Assembly (NCBI GenBank): GCA_964431685.1
Contig: CAYSLA010000100.1
Location: forward strand, 1-12,282
Length of the DNA stretch: 12,282 bases
Origin: CAYSLA01 sp964431685
GTDB taxonomy: Bacteria > Armatimonadota > UBA5829
Direction: 5' to 3'
Of this stretch, positions 1 to 7,466 are shown one piece after another. The notes beneath the pieces are model-generated. The model was not told the DNA's origin, did no database searches, and saw only the letters and a list, made by a program, of their open reading frames with translations. Within the stretch, counting starts at the first letter, position 1. Each line of letters opens with the position of its first letter. The translations under genes were made by a program, and so were the position numbers.

Positions 1-42
1 GTTTACATGCGGCTTTGTTCGCTCGAACCGCTGTTTAGCCAT
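1..42 (-). CDS. tuf: Elongation factor Tu, N-terminal fragment (runs off the window)
   Basis: Only the first 14 codons are inside the window. They read MAKQRFERTKPHVN, the highly conserved N-terminus of EF-Tu, the GTPase that carries aminoacyl-tRNA to the ribosome. The ATG is at 42-40, preceded by GGAGGG (55-50) with a 7-nt spacer, a strong ribosome binding site. The gene lies 36 nt downstream of the fusA stop on the same strand. This completes the classical rpsL-rpsG-fusA-tuf order, and it is presumably co-transcribed with fusA. The GTP-binding motifs lie outside the window, so the identification rests on the N-terminal match and the gene order. Confidence 0.93.
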   Translation of the reverse strand, partial: MAKQRFERTKPHVN

Positions 43-78
43 TTTGTTGCCCTCCGTAACTGGTGATTCGCGCGCAGG

Positions 79-2196
79 CTATCTAGCCCGCACTCGTCCT
101 GTGATTTTTGTGATTAGTTCCTCAGCAAGCTGAGCCGGAACCTGCTCGTAATGCGAGGGCTCCATGGTGTAGGAAGCCCTGCCCTGACTCATTGACCGCA
201 GAGCGGTCGCGTACCCAAACATTTCAGAAAGCGGCACGTGTGCGTTGATTAGCTGCGCGTTGCCGGCAGTCATTTCCATGTGCGTAATACTTCCCCGCCG
301 TCCATTCAGGTCGGAGATTACGTCGCCCAGGTAGTCCTCAGGCACAACTACATCCACCGCCATAATCGGTTCTTTCAAGCTGGCCTGGGCCTTTTCAACT
401 GCGTCACGCAGAGCCATCGACGCCGCCATCTTGAACGCCATCTCAGACGAATCCACCTCGTGGAATGAACCGGTGAGAATGCTGACCTTGCAGTCTACGA
501 TCTGATAGCCCGCCAGCACACCCGACTCCAGCGCCTCTGTCACGCCAGCCTTGCAGGCAGGCAGGTATTCCTTTGGAATGTCCCCGCCTACTACTCTGCT
601 CACTATCTCATTACCCAGACCGGACTCCAGCGGCTCGACCTCGAGAACAACGTGGCCGTACTGGCCGCGTCCACCAGTCTGCTTGACATACCGACACTCA
701 CCGCGTGCGTTCCGGGTTACAGCCTCGCGATACGCAACCTGAGGCTTGCCGTGATTGGCTTCGACCTTGAACTCACGATAGAGTCTGTCCAGGATGATTT
801 CCAGGTGCAGCTCTCCCATTCCTGAGATGATCGTCTGACCCGTCTCGACGTCAGTATGAGTCCGGAAAGTCGGATCCTCGTTTGCCAGTCTCCCAAGGGC
901 GAGCGACATCTTCTCGTCGTCAGCCTTGGTCTTAGGTTCGATGGCCACGGAAATAACCGGCTCCGGGAAAGTTATCGCCTCGAGCTTGATCTTCGCGTGC
1001 TCAGCGCATAGGGTATCCCCTGTCGTCGTCTCATCCAGGCCGACGGCCGCCACGATGTCCCCCGCAAAAACGCGCTCGACTTCCTCGCGATGATTGGCGT
1101 GCATACGGAGTATACGGTTCAAACGCTGCCGTTTGCCGGTAGTCGTGTTGAAAACGGCGGTACCACGATCCAGAACTCCGCTATATACACGGAAAAACGT
1201 AAGCTTGCCAACATAAGGGTCGCTCATGATCTTGAAGGCAAGAGCTGCAAACGGTTCAGTGTCCGACGCCGACCGGGTGAGCACCTCATCGTCGTGTTTG
1301 CCAACGCTGATTCCCTCGACAGGCTTCACGTCCAGAGGAGACGGCAGGTAGTCCACGATTCCGTCAAGCAGAAGCTGAATTCCCTTATTCTTGAATGCAG
1401 ACCCGCACATCGCGGGCACCAGTTTGTTCCGAGTGGTTGCCCATCTGATGCCAGCCCTAATCTCGTCCGGAGTGATCTTGCCGCCCTCGATGTACTTGAC
1501 CATCAGATGGTCATCAACTTCAGCGACCTTCTCAATCAGATACTCTCTCGCCGCGACAGCGGCTTCGCGCATATCCTCGGGAATATCGGTTTCCTCGTAG
1601 TCAAGGCCCTTGTCATCAAGATAGAGAATAGCCTTCAGCTTCACAACGTCGATGACGCCACGGAAGGTATCTTCGGCGCCAATCGGCAACTGCAGCGGCA
1701 CGACATTGGCGCCCAACCGTTCGCGAATCTTCTCGATCACGTGCATAAAGTCGGCGCCTGTTCGATCCATCTTGTTTACAAAGACGATCTTTGGAACGTG
1801 ATACTTCTCGGCCTGCCGCCATACGGTCTCGGACTGCGGCTGCACGCCGCCCACTGCGCAGAACACAGCGACGACACCATCAAGCACCCGCAGGCTGCGC
1901 TCAACTTCTACAGTAAAATCGACGTGTCCTGGTGTGTCAATGATATTGATGCAGCATTCGTCCCATACGGAGGTGGTCGCAGCGGACGTAATGGTGATGC
2001 CCCGTTCCTGCTCCTGCTCCATCCAGTCCATAGTGGCTGCGCCCTCGTGGACTTCGCCCATCTGGTGAATTCGGCCGGTGTAGAAGAGGATGCGTTCGGA
2101 GACGGTAGTCTTCCCGGCGTCAATGTGCGCCGCGATGCCGATATTACGTATGTTCTCAAGCGGATAGTCGCGTGAGATCTTGCAGTCTTTACTCAA
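79..2196 (-). CDS. fusA: Translation elongation factor G
   Basis: EF-G is the GTPase that drives ribosomal translocation and, with RRF, ribosome recycling in the cytoplasm. The 705-residue product has all GTPase motifs: P-loop AHIDAGKT at about 23-30, switch I RGITIT at about 66, DTPGHVDF at about 87-94, NKMD at 141-144, and the G5 SAF motif. Domains II-V follow at normal length. I place the start at the TTG at 2196-2194. GGGGAG (2210-2205) lies exactly 8 nt upstream, and the conserved alignment (YPLENIRNIGIAAHIDAGKTT region) begins soon after. An in-frame TTG at 2262 would add 22 residues unlike EF-G and has only a weak ribosome binding site. The gene sits 205 nt after rpsG and 36 nt before tuf, in the str operon. 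Nothing suggests a mutant or second-copy EF-G. Confidence 0.97.
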   Translation of the reverse strand: MSKDCKISRDYPLENIRNIGIAAHIDAGKTTVSERILFYTGRIHQMGEVHEGAATMDWMEQEQERGITITSAATTSVWDECCINIIDTPGHVDFTVEVERSLRVLDGVVAVFCAVGGVQPQSETVWRQAEKYHVPKIVFVNKMDRTGADFMHVIEKIRERLGANVVPLQLPIGAEDTFRGVIDVVKLKAILYLDDKGLDYEETDIPEDMREAAVAAREYLIEKVAEVDDHLMVKYIEGGKITPDEIRAGIRWATTRNKLVPAMCGSAFKNKGIQLLLDGIVDYLPSPLDVKPVEGISVGKHDDEVLTRSASDTEPFAALAFKIMSDPYVGKLTFFRVYSGVLDRGTAVFNTTTGKRQRLNRILRMHANHREEVERVFAGDIVAAVGLDETTTGDTLCAEHAKIKLEAITFPEPVISVAIEPKTKADDEKMSLALGRLANEDPTFRTHTDVETGQTIISGMGELHLEIILDRLYREFKVEANHGKPQVAYREAVTRNARGECRYVKQTGGRGQYGHVVLEVEPLESGLGNEIVSRVVGGDIPKEYLPACKAGVTEALESGVLAGYQIVDCKVSILTGSFHEVDSSEMAFKMAASMALRDAVEKAQASLKEPIMAVDVVVPEDYLGDVISDLNGRRGSITHMEMTAGNAQLINAHVPLSEMFGYATALRSMSQGRASYTMEPSHYEQVPAQLAEELITKITGRVRAR

Positions 2197-2204
2197 AACA
2201 GAAA

Positions 2205-2210
2205 CTCCCC
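2205..2210 (-). promoter_or_regulatory. Ribosome binding site deciding the fusA start
   Basis: GGGGAG on the minus strand, 8 nt before the TTG at 2196. It favours the 705-residue EF-G over the 727-residue reading from 2262. Confidence 0.75.
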
Positions 2211-2345
2211 GAATAACATCAGAAAACGAGCGGACAGGCGGGCTTGGACCTACAGTCGGCAATCTCGGTCCCGTTCCCTACAAACCGATCTTTACTCGTC
2301 CTCTACGCTCGGCCTCCTCTCTCCAGTATTGAAACCTTCGCGATC

Positions 2346-2393
2346 GTCTCGCCCATCAGACCTGTTCGCTCACAAGCCAGGCCTCAGCGAGAC
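2346..2393. repeat. 7-bp inverted repeat in the rpsG-fusA intergenic region
   Basis: GTCTCGC (2346-2352) and GCGAGAC (2387-2393) are perfect inverted copies separated by 34 nt. They lie just after the rpsG stop in the unusually long 205-nt space before fusA. In the transcript they could close a long hairpin between the two genes. There is no T-run, so this is not an obvious terminator. The rest of 2197-2401 shows nothing recognisable. Functional meaning is uncertain. Confidence 0.3.
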
Positions 2394-2401
2394 ACAATGA
2401 C

Positions 2402-2872
2402 TTACCAGCGATAGTGCGCGAACGCTTTGTTCGCCTCGGCCATCTTGTGACCGTCTTCCCTCTTCTTAACTGAGGCGCCGGTATTGTTCGCCGCGTCCAT
2501 CAGCTCTGCGGCCAACCGTTCCATCATAGTATGCCCACTGCGTTTCCGAGAATAGGTTACGACCCAGCGCAACGCCAGCGACACTCTCCGGTCGGCCCGA
2601 ACTTCAGTCGGCACCTGATATGTGGCGCCACCGACTCGTCTTGGTCGAACTTCCACGGCAGGCATGACGTTTCTCATCGCCTCTTCGAAGACCTCAATAC
2701 CCTTGCGGTTGGTCTTCTCCTCGATGATATCCAGCGCTCCGTAGACGATCTTCTCGGCAACACTCTTCTTGCCATTGAGCAGGACACGGTTCATAAGCCT
2801 GTGAAGCAACCTGTTACCATACACCGGATCAGGTAGAATGTCTCGCTTTTTCGCAGGTCCTTTTCTGGGCAT
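2402..2872 (-). CDS. rpsG: 30S ribosomal protein S7
   Basis: S7 is a primary 16S rRNA-binding protein that organises the head of the 30S subunit near the E site. The product is 156 residues, the usual length. It opens with MPRKGPAKKR and contains the conserved GKKSVAEKIVYGAL, VRPRRVGGATYQVP and ANNTGASVKKREDGHKMAEA segments. The ATG at 2872 is preceded by GGAGGAAGG (2888-2880). A longer in-frame reading from 3025 overlaps rpsL and is rejected. The gene starts 76 nt after the rpsL stop. In E. coli, S7 represses its operon by binding the rpsL-rpsG intergenic RNA. The short inverted repeat CCGGT/ACCGG at 2914-2925 lies in that space here, but I cannot show that it is an S7 site. Confidence 0.97.
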   Translation of the reverse strand: MPRKGPAKKRDILPDPVYGNRLLHRLMNRVLLNGKKSVAEKIVYGALDIIEEKTNRKGIEVFEEAMRNVMPAVEVRPRRVGGATYQVPTEVRADRRVSLALRWVVTYSRKRSGHTMMERLAAELMDAANNTGASVKKREDGHKMAEANKAFAHYRW

Positions 2873-2948
2873 ACTGAATCCTTCCTCCGAAACAACCCCG
2901 CGCGAACCGTACGCCGGTCCACCGGGATGATAAACTACACAATATTGA

Positions 2949-3320
2949 CTACTTGGGTCTCTTGGCGCCGTACTTCGAACGGCTCTGTTTGCGCTCCGTT
3001 GTGCCCGACGAGTCGAGAGTACCACGCACTATGTGGTAGCGAACTCCGGGCAGATCTTTGACTCTTCCACCTCTGATCAGAACAACCGAGTGTTCCTGCA
3101 GGTTGTGTCCGATACCCGGAATGTAGGTCGTAACTTCCATCCCGTTGGTCAGCCTGACTCTCGCAACCTTGCGAAGTGCGGAGTTCGGTTTCTTAGGCGT
3201 CTCGGTTCGAACTACCAGGCACACTCCCCGCTTCTGTGGATTGCCCCTGAGCGCCGGAGCCTTTGTTTTCTTTTTTACGGGCTTGCGGCCCTTTCTGACT
3301 AGCTGGCTGATTGTCGGCAA
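2949..3320 (-). CDS. rpsL: 30S ribosomal protein S12
   Basis: S12 sits at the decoding centre of the 30S subunit and influences translational accuracy. The 123-residue product starts MPTISQLVRKGRKPV and carries the invariant TPKKPNSALRK and GHNLQEHSVVLIRGGRVKDLPG segments. With the start at the TTG at 3320-3318, numbering matches E. coli S12: Lys43 and Lys88, the usual streptomycin-resistance sites, are wild type, and Asp89 (the methylthiolated Asp in E. coli) is present. AGGAG lies 8 nt before this TTG. A GTG at 3329 would add three residues but overlaps the ribosome binding site. This is the first gene of the str operon, 186 nt downstream of the predicted transcription start. rpoC is not upstream; the neighbour is a divergent signalling gene. 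Confidence 0.97.
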   Translation of the reverse strand: MPTISQLVRKGRKPVKKKTKAPALRGNPQKRGVCLVVRTETPKKPNSALRKVARVRLTNGMEVTTYIPGIGHNLQEHSVVLIRGGRVKDLPGVRYHIVRGTLDSSGTTERKQSRSKYGAKRPK

Positions 3321-3328
3321 GATCGACA

Positions 3329-3334
3329 CTCCTA
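3329..3334 (-). promoter_or_regulatory. Ribosome binding site deciding the rpsL start
   Basis: TAGGAG on the minus strand, 8 nt from the TTG at 3320. The alternative GTG at 3329-3327 abuts this site and could not use it. Confidence 0.75.
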
Positions 3335-3356
3335 TTACGGTTCTACCCGGGGCAAC

Positions 3357-3386
3357 AAAAAACCCCTTGCATCACAATCGCAGGGG
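3357..3386 (-). terminator. Terminator-like hairpin in the rpsL leader (candidate attenuator)
   Basis: On the minus strand CCCCTGC (3386-3380), a 9-nt loop, then GCAAGGGG (3370-3363, one bulged A) forms a GC-rich stem. It is followed at once by TTTTTT (3362-3357), the signature of a Rho-independent terminator. It lies about 120 nt downstream of the predicted promoter and 23 nt before the rpsL ribosome binding site, so it would end transcripts before the operon. Its 3' GGGG can instead pair with CCCC at 3352-3349, and a run of six G at 3458-3453 could pair with its 5' CCCC. Alternative, mutually exclusive folds are therefore possible. No upstream minus-strand gene was seen before it in this window, so attenuation is the more likely role than ending another gene. 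Confidence 0.65.
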
Positions 3387-3408
3387 CACACTTCACCGAT
3401 CAAGACAC

Positions 3409-3500
3409 TCGGATCTTCCGAACATTGATACGACGGTTAGGTGATAAGCTGTCCCCCCTAACGATCAGACTGCTGGCTCTAATCAATTCGTCGAACCAGC
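3409..3500 (-). promoter_or_regulatory. Structured 5' leader of the str operon: three upstream hairpins
   Basis: Between the predicted start of transcription (about 3506) and the terminator-like hairpin, the minus-strand RNA can form three stems. In transcript order they are: GCTGGTTC/GAGCCAGC (3500-3493 with 3479-3472; eight pairs including one G-U; 13-nt loop), GTTAGG/CCTAAC (3462-3457 with 3441-3436; G-rich loop), and TCGGA/TCCGA (3421-3417 with 3413-3409; 3-nt loop). No known riboswitch or ribosomal-protein leader motif was recognised. Hand-folded and not computed. Confidence 0.5.
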
Positions 3501-3512
3501 GCGAACTTCAAT

Positions 3513-3541
3513 ATTATAGCGAGACTTTACTGCCGTGTCAA
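3513..3541 (-). promoter_or_regulatory. Consensus sigma70 promoter of the str operon
   Basis: The minus strand reads TTGACA (3541-3536), a 17-nt spacer, then TATAAT (3518-3513). Both hexamers match the consensus exactly and the spacing is optimal. Transcription should start near 3506-3507, giving a leader of about 186 nt before rpsL. Such a perfect promoter fits the high expression expected for S12, S7, EF-G and EF-Tu. Confidence 0.92.
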
Positions 3542-3544
3542 GCG

Positions 3545-3569
3545 CCTGCAGACTATTTTTTTCTGCAGG
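3545..3569 (-). promoter_or_regulatory. A-tract upstream element inside a 7-bp palindrome
   Basis: CCTGCAG (3545-3551) and CTGCAGG (3563-3569) form a perfect inverted repeat around an 11-nt centre. On the minus strand that centre reads AAAAAAATAGT. It lies at about -46 to -56 from the predicted str start, where an UP element that binds the RNA polymerase alpha subunit would sit. The palindromic arms could also be a protein-binding site. Beyond it, 3570-3803 holds no gene, and I found no convincing promoter for the plus-strand gene at 3804. Confidence 0.55.
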
Positions 3570-3803
3570 GAACTACAGACACACACCGGCTCGCTACCCA
3601 TTGCTTTCTGGACGCTCAACTTACAGCAAATCTTACCACAAACAAGCGCATAAATGCAACATCACTTTTCGAGTCCCAACATGCCCACACTTGAAGGCTC
3701 CTAGCGCCTCGCTGCGGCCCAACGGTCAGGGGCGGTACAGCCAATCATATTGTGGTGCAGAACACGCCCTGGGACGCCGATAACTGATATGGGGAAACTA
3801 CGT

Positions 3804-6800
3804 ATGAGATGGATCCGACACACATCTACTCTGGCAATCGCGGCAGTGCTGCTTGTCGGCGGCTTCTTCCTGGCCGACTGGCGCGCAGACACTGCCGGAG
3901 CGCGCCAACAGCAGATGTTGCTGTCCCAGGTCTCATCCATCGCTCAGACCATTGACGTCGACGATGCCAACGCACTGTCGTTTACATCCGCAGACGCTGA
4001 AAATCCTCATTTCCAAAGATTGCGCGCCCACATGGTCGCCTGGACGGAAGCTCTCCGTCCCACGCTTGGCGCTCTGTCCGAGCACGTAAGCATCTACAGC
4101 ATGACAGCTCACAGCGGGAGGCTGGTCTTTGGTCCTGAGAGCATTGCCGCACACGATCCGATGGCTTCGCCCCCCGGTACAGTTTATACGAGCCCACCTG
4201 AAGCGGCCTGGCAGGCCATTGACAATCGCCGGCCGTCAGTCACGCAGCCGTACACCGACGAATACGGCGCATTCGTGAGCGCTTTCTCTCCCGTGCTCGA
4301 CCCGCGCACTGGCAAGGTTGTCCTGGTGGTGGGCCTAGACATCAAGGCCGATACTTGGCACAAGTCCCTGGCTCGTGAGCGGATGATCGCCGGCGGTTTC
4401 GTCCTTGCGCTGGCGCTGATACTGCTATCCTGCCGGACTCTGTTTGGGCGCCGCACGCGTGTTGCCGCGGATCGGCGGGGACTGCTTGTGCGACAGGCAG
4501 AATCGGTGACGGCAGCCGCAGTTGGTATAGCTTTGATCATCGCCCTGGCCTATCTGGCAGATGAGAGCGAAACCGCAGGCAGGAACAGAGCGTTCTCGCA
4601 GTTAGCTGAAGCGCAGATGAATGGCGTTGTCTGTACGGTACGTAACGTCTGCAACGCACAGTTGGGCTCGTTAGCCAGCTTCTTCGAAGGCAGCGAGTCG
4701 GTGGAACGTTCGGAGTTCAAGTCGTTTGCCGGCAANNNNNNNNNNNNNNNNNNNNNNNNNNNNNNNNNNNNNNNNNNNNNNNNNNNNNNNNNNNNNNNNN
4801 NNNNNNNNNNNNNNNNNNNNNNNNNNNNNNNNNNNCAAGGTGCTCGAACGGGCCGTTGGTCACTCCAGTTCAGAACAGTCTGTGTCTTCAATGGATATGT
4901 ACGAGCTCAATCCGGGCGTTCCACCGGCGCTTCTGGCGTCGTCTTCTCGCGACCACGCAAACGCGGCCTTAGAAGAGACACAGATGGACCACGCCGTGGG
5001 GGTTGGACCATCCGTCATAACGCCGCTCTTCTTGTTCGGTCAGACCTACGCTATAGTCGCGCATCCAGGGGATGCATTCCTGCTCACGAATCCCAGGCAG
5101 GCAGGGTTGCAGACATTGCTCGCCGGGTTGTTTCTCACTGCCCTGCTAACCTGTTTCGTTGCTTTTGTGAGCAAGCGCAGAACCCGACTGGAGCAGCGCG
5201 TTCAGGAGTACAAACGGCAGCAGGACTGGGTGCGCCGCTCCATAATAAACAACCTTGCCTCCGGCGTAGTCATCGTGGACTGCGAGACGCACATAGTTGA
5301 GGAGATCAACCCGGCGGCAGCGGCCCTGCTCGGAGATTCCCCCGAAAACATCAAGGGGCGGGTCTGCCACAACTTGCTGTGCCCTGCCAGCAAAGGTAAC
5401 TGCCCGGTCACAGACCTGGGCAAACCCATAAACAACGCCGAAGCCGTCTTACTCAGTCGGGACGGGACCCGCTCGCCCGTTCTGAAGTCGGTGACTCGGG
5501 TCAAGATAGACGGCCGAGAGAAGCTGTTGGAGTCGTTCGTCGATATATCAGACCGGAAGCAGACGGAGAACGACCTCGATTTCCAGGTGCACCACGACGC
5601 GCTCACGGGACTGCCCAATAGGGTGCACTTCAACAAGACTCTCTCCCGACTGCTCCACAGCAAGCGGAAAGCTGACACGCAAATCGGTGTAATGTTCATT
5701 GACCTCGACAGGTTCAAGATTGTAAATGACTCGCTCGGCCACGACGTGGGCGACCTGCTTCTCGTTGACGTGGCCAAGAGACTGGCCGGATGCTTGCGCG
5801 AACTTGACCTGCTGTGCAGAATGGGTGGCGATGAGTTCACAGTGATTCTGCGGCCCGTGAACGACCTGGACGAGGTAAGGGAAGTTGCCGACAGGATTCT
5901 GCGCGAGATGACAAAGCCATTCAAAGTGAGAAATCGCGAAATCACCGTAGGCGCCAGCATAGGAATCAGCGTCTACCCGAGAGACGGCACAGACGTCGCC
6001 AACATCGTTAAGAGAGCAGACACCGCGATGTACAAAGCAAAGGAACTCGGGAGGAACAACTGCCAGACCTACTCGCCCGACATGGATGCCGACGCGCTGG
6101 ACCGGCTTCAGTTGGAGTCGGAGCTGCGAGCGGCCATCCGAAAGAAGGAAATTGAAGTCTACTGCCAGCCCAGAATTGAGCCGCTGGACAATTCTCTGGT
6201 TGGGGCCGAAGCGCTAATTCGGTGGAATCACCCCACCAGAGGGCTTCTCCCGGCCGGAGAGTTCATCAAAGTTGCCGAGGAGATGGGTATAGTCTCGCAG
6301 ATAGGAGAACTGGTGGTCGGTATCATCTGCTCAAGACTGAAGGAGTGGAACGATGCAGGGTGCGCCCCGTACAGCCTTGCCCTGAACCTCAGCGGGGAGC
6401 AGCTCCGCCAACCTGACGACATAGAGTCGATCGAACGCGCCATCAGCAACTATGGTCTGGCTGCTTCTCAGCTTGCCCTGGAGATACCCGGGGCATCCCT
6501 CGCGGCGGCTCCCGAGGCCGTGATCAAGAAGATACAAGAACTACGCGACCAGGGCTTGAGCGTCATTCTGGATGACTTCGGAACGGGCGGAGTCTCCGTA
6601 GTAGCCCTGAAAAATGCACCTGTCGACTACGTCAAGATCGAGGGCCTCAGCGCGGACAGTCACTCGAGTGACAACTGGGACAGCTCGGCCATAGCCGCGT
6701 CGATCACTGCCACTGCGCACAATATGGGCCTTGAGGTCATCGCCGTGGGAGTGGAAACTCAGGAACAGATGGAACTCGCCGCCTCTCTGATGTGCAGTAT

Positions 6801-6897
6801 GGTACAAGGCTATCTGGTCAGCCCTCCCCTGACTGCCGATGAATACGGCAAGCTCGTGGTCAGCGCGTCGGCAGGTCAATGGCGGCCAGCCGCATAG
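3804..6897 (+). CDS. Membrane sensor Cache-like/CHASE/PAS/GGDEF/EAL protein (interrupted by assembly gap)
   Basis: A c-di-GMP signalling protein in two parts around the Ns: 310 residues before and 686 after, in different frames because the gap length is unknown. Before the gap: TM1 (about 8-24), an extracytoplasmic Cache-like region (about 25-193, with FGPESIAAHDPMASPPGTVY and a DEYG...VGLDIKA end), TM2 (about 194-211), TM3 (about 236-252), then the start of a CHASE domain (LASFFEGSESVERSEF). After the gap: CHASE remainder, TM4 (about 5101-5170), a short charged helix, a Cys-rich PAS (5240-5560), GGDEF and EAL. The cyclase has GGDEF (5824-5838) and the RELD inhibitory site five residues before it, so it is probably active. 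The EAL domain lacks conserved acidic residues. ATG 3804 is preceded by GGGGA (3791-3795); ATG 3789 is an alternative. Confidence 0.85.
4736..4835. other. Assembly gap of 100 N inside the sensor gene
   Basis: Exactly 100 Ns, a usual placeholder for a gap of unknown length. The reading frame differs on the two sides, which is expected if the true length is not 100 and does not indicate a frameshift. The CHASE domain is cut here. Its middle is absent, so about 100 or more residues are probably missing (inferred from the normal CHASE length of about 200). Confidence 0.95.
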
Positions 6898-6898
6898 G

Positions 6899-6963
6899 CC
6901 GGACTCTCCGGAGGCCAGGCGAGGTCTCCACCGACGGCGCTTGCCGTGTGTTCCAGGGGAGAC
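6899..6963. terminator. Inverted repeats between convergent genes (weak terminator candidate)
   Basis: The 85-nt space between the sensor gene and bcp holds CCGGA/TCCGG (6899-6903, 6907-6911). It also holds GTCTCC/GGAGAC (6924-6929, 6958-6963) enclosing ACGGC-GCTT-GCCGT (6934-6947). The stems are GC-rich but lack T-runs, so this is at best a weak or Rho-assisted bidirectional terminator. Confidence 0.35.
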
Positions 6964-6982
6964 ACAACGATCTTACTCGCCA

Positions 6983-7450
6983 TTAGCCTTCAGCTCGCAG
7001 CGCCTCGAGCACCTCATCTGCGTGGCCCTCAACGCTCACTTTCGGCCATATCCTGCGGATCACGCCGGACTTGTCAATAAGGAGCGTCGTGCGTTCCACA
7101 CCCAGGAACGTCTTGCCGTACATGCTCTTCTCTTTGAAGACGCCGTATTGGGTAGTCACTTTCTTGTCGACGTCTGCGAGCAGAGGGAACGGCAGATTGT
7201 GCTTGGCCGCGAATTTTTCGTGGCTGGCGACGCTATCCGTGCTAACCCCCAGTATAACTGCTCCCGCCTCCGCAAACTCCGCCTGAAGATCACGGAAGTA
7301 GCACGCCTCTTTGGTGCATCCCGGCGTGTTGTCCTTGGGATAGAAATACAGCACCACGCTTTGCTTGCCTGCATAGTCAGACAGCGATATGGTCTTCCCA
7401 CCGATAGTGGGCAGCGAGAAGTCCGGTGCTTTGTCTCCGACTTTCACCAT
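6983..7450 (-). CDS. bcp: Thiol peroxidase, Bcp/PrxQ-type peroxiredoxin
   Basis: Reduces hydrogen peroxide and organic hydroperoxides using thioredoxin-type reductants; cytoplasmic. The 155-residue product has the usual length and the AhpC/TSA thioredoxin fold. The active-site segment YPKDNTPGCTKEAC carries the peroxidatic Cys45 and the resolving Cys50 five residues later, the PrxQ alpha-2 arrangement. APDFSLPTIGG and GVSTDSVASHEKFAAKH are further family marks. ATG at 7450 is preceded by AGGAG (7463-7459), 8 nt away. The gene lies 107 nt downstream of thiM on the same strand and converges with the sensor gene. A leader hairpin sits just before its ribosome binding site. Whether it has its own promoter is unclear; TATAAC near 7490 is a possible -10 without a good -35. 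Confidence 0.96.
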   Translation of the reverse strand: MVKVGDKAPDFSLPTIGGKTISLSDYAGKQSVVLYFYPKDNTPGCTKEACYFRDLQAEFAEAGAVILGVSTDSVASHEKFAAKHNLPFPLLADVDKKVTTQYGVFKEKSMYGKTFLGVERTTLLIDKSGVIRRIWPKVSVEGHADEVLEALRAEG

Positions 7451-7466
7451 TGGTCAATCTCCTTTG

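Noticed and set aside
1090..2175. Long plus-strand open frame of 361 codons
   Set aside because: It lies wholly antisense to fusA, whose EF-G motifs are unmistakable. It has no recognisable domain and is a codon-bias shadow.
2197..2262. 22-residue N-terminal extension of EF-G
   Set aside because: It starts at a TTG with a weak ribosome binding site and is unlike EF-G. The TTG at 2196 has GGGGAG 8 nt upstream.
2873..3025. 51-residue N-terminal extension of S7
   Set aside because: It overlaps rpsL, does not resemble S7, and a strong ribosome binding site precedes the ATG at 2872.
3389..3430. Possible 10-codon leader peptide (MFGRSECLDR) in the rpsL leader
   Set aside because: No Shine-Dalgarno site precedes it and it shows no run of a regulatory amino acid, so a translation-coupled attenuator is not supported.
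3311..3783. Plus-strand open frames in the rpsL leader and promoter region
   Set aside because: They cross the consensus promoter and the terminator-like hairpin, have no good ribosome binding site, and have low-complexity, unrecognisable products.
4836..5300. Apparent frameshift and early stop of the sensor gene after the gap
   Set aside because: Reading the first frame through 100 placeholder Ns is meaningless. The correct frame after the gap encodes PAS, GGDEF and EAL domains.
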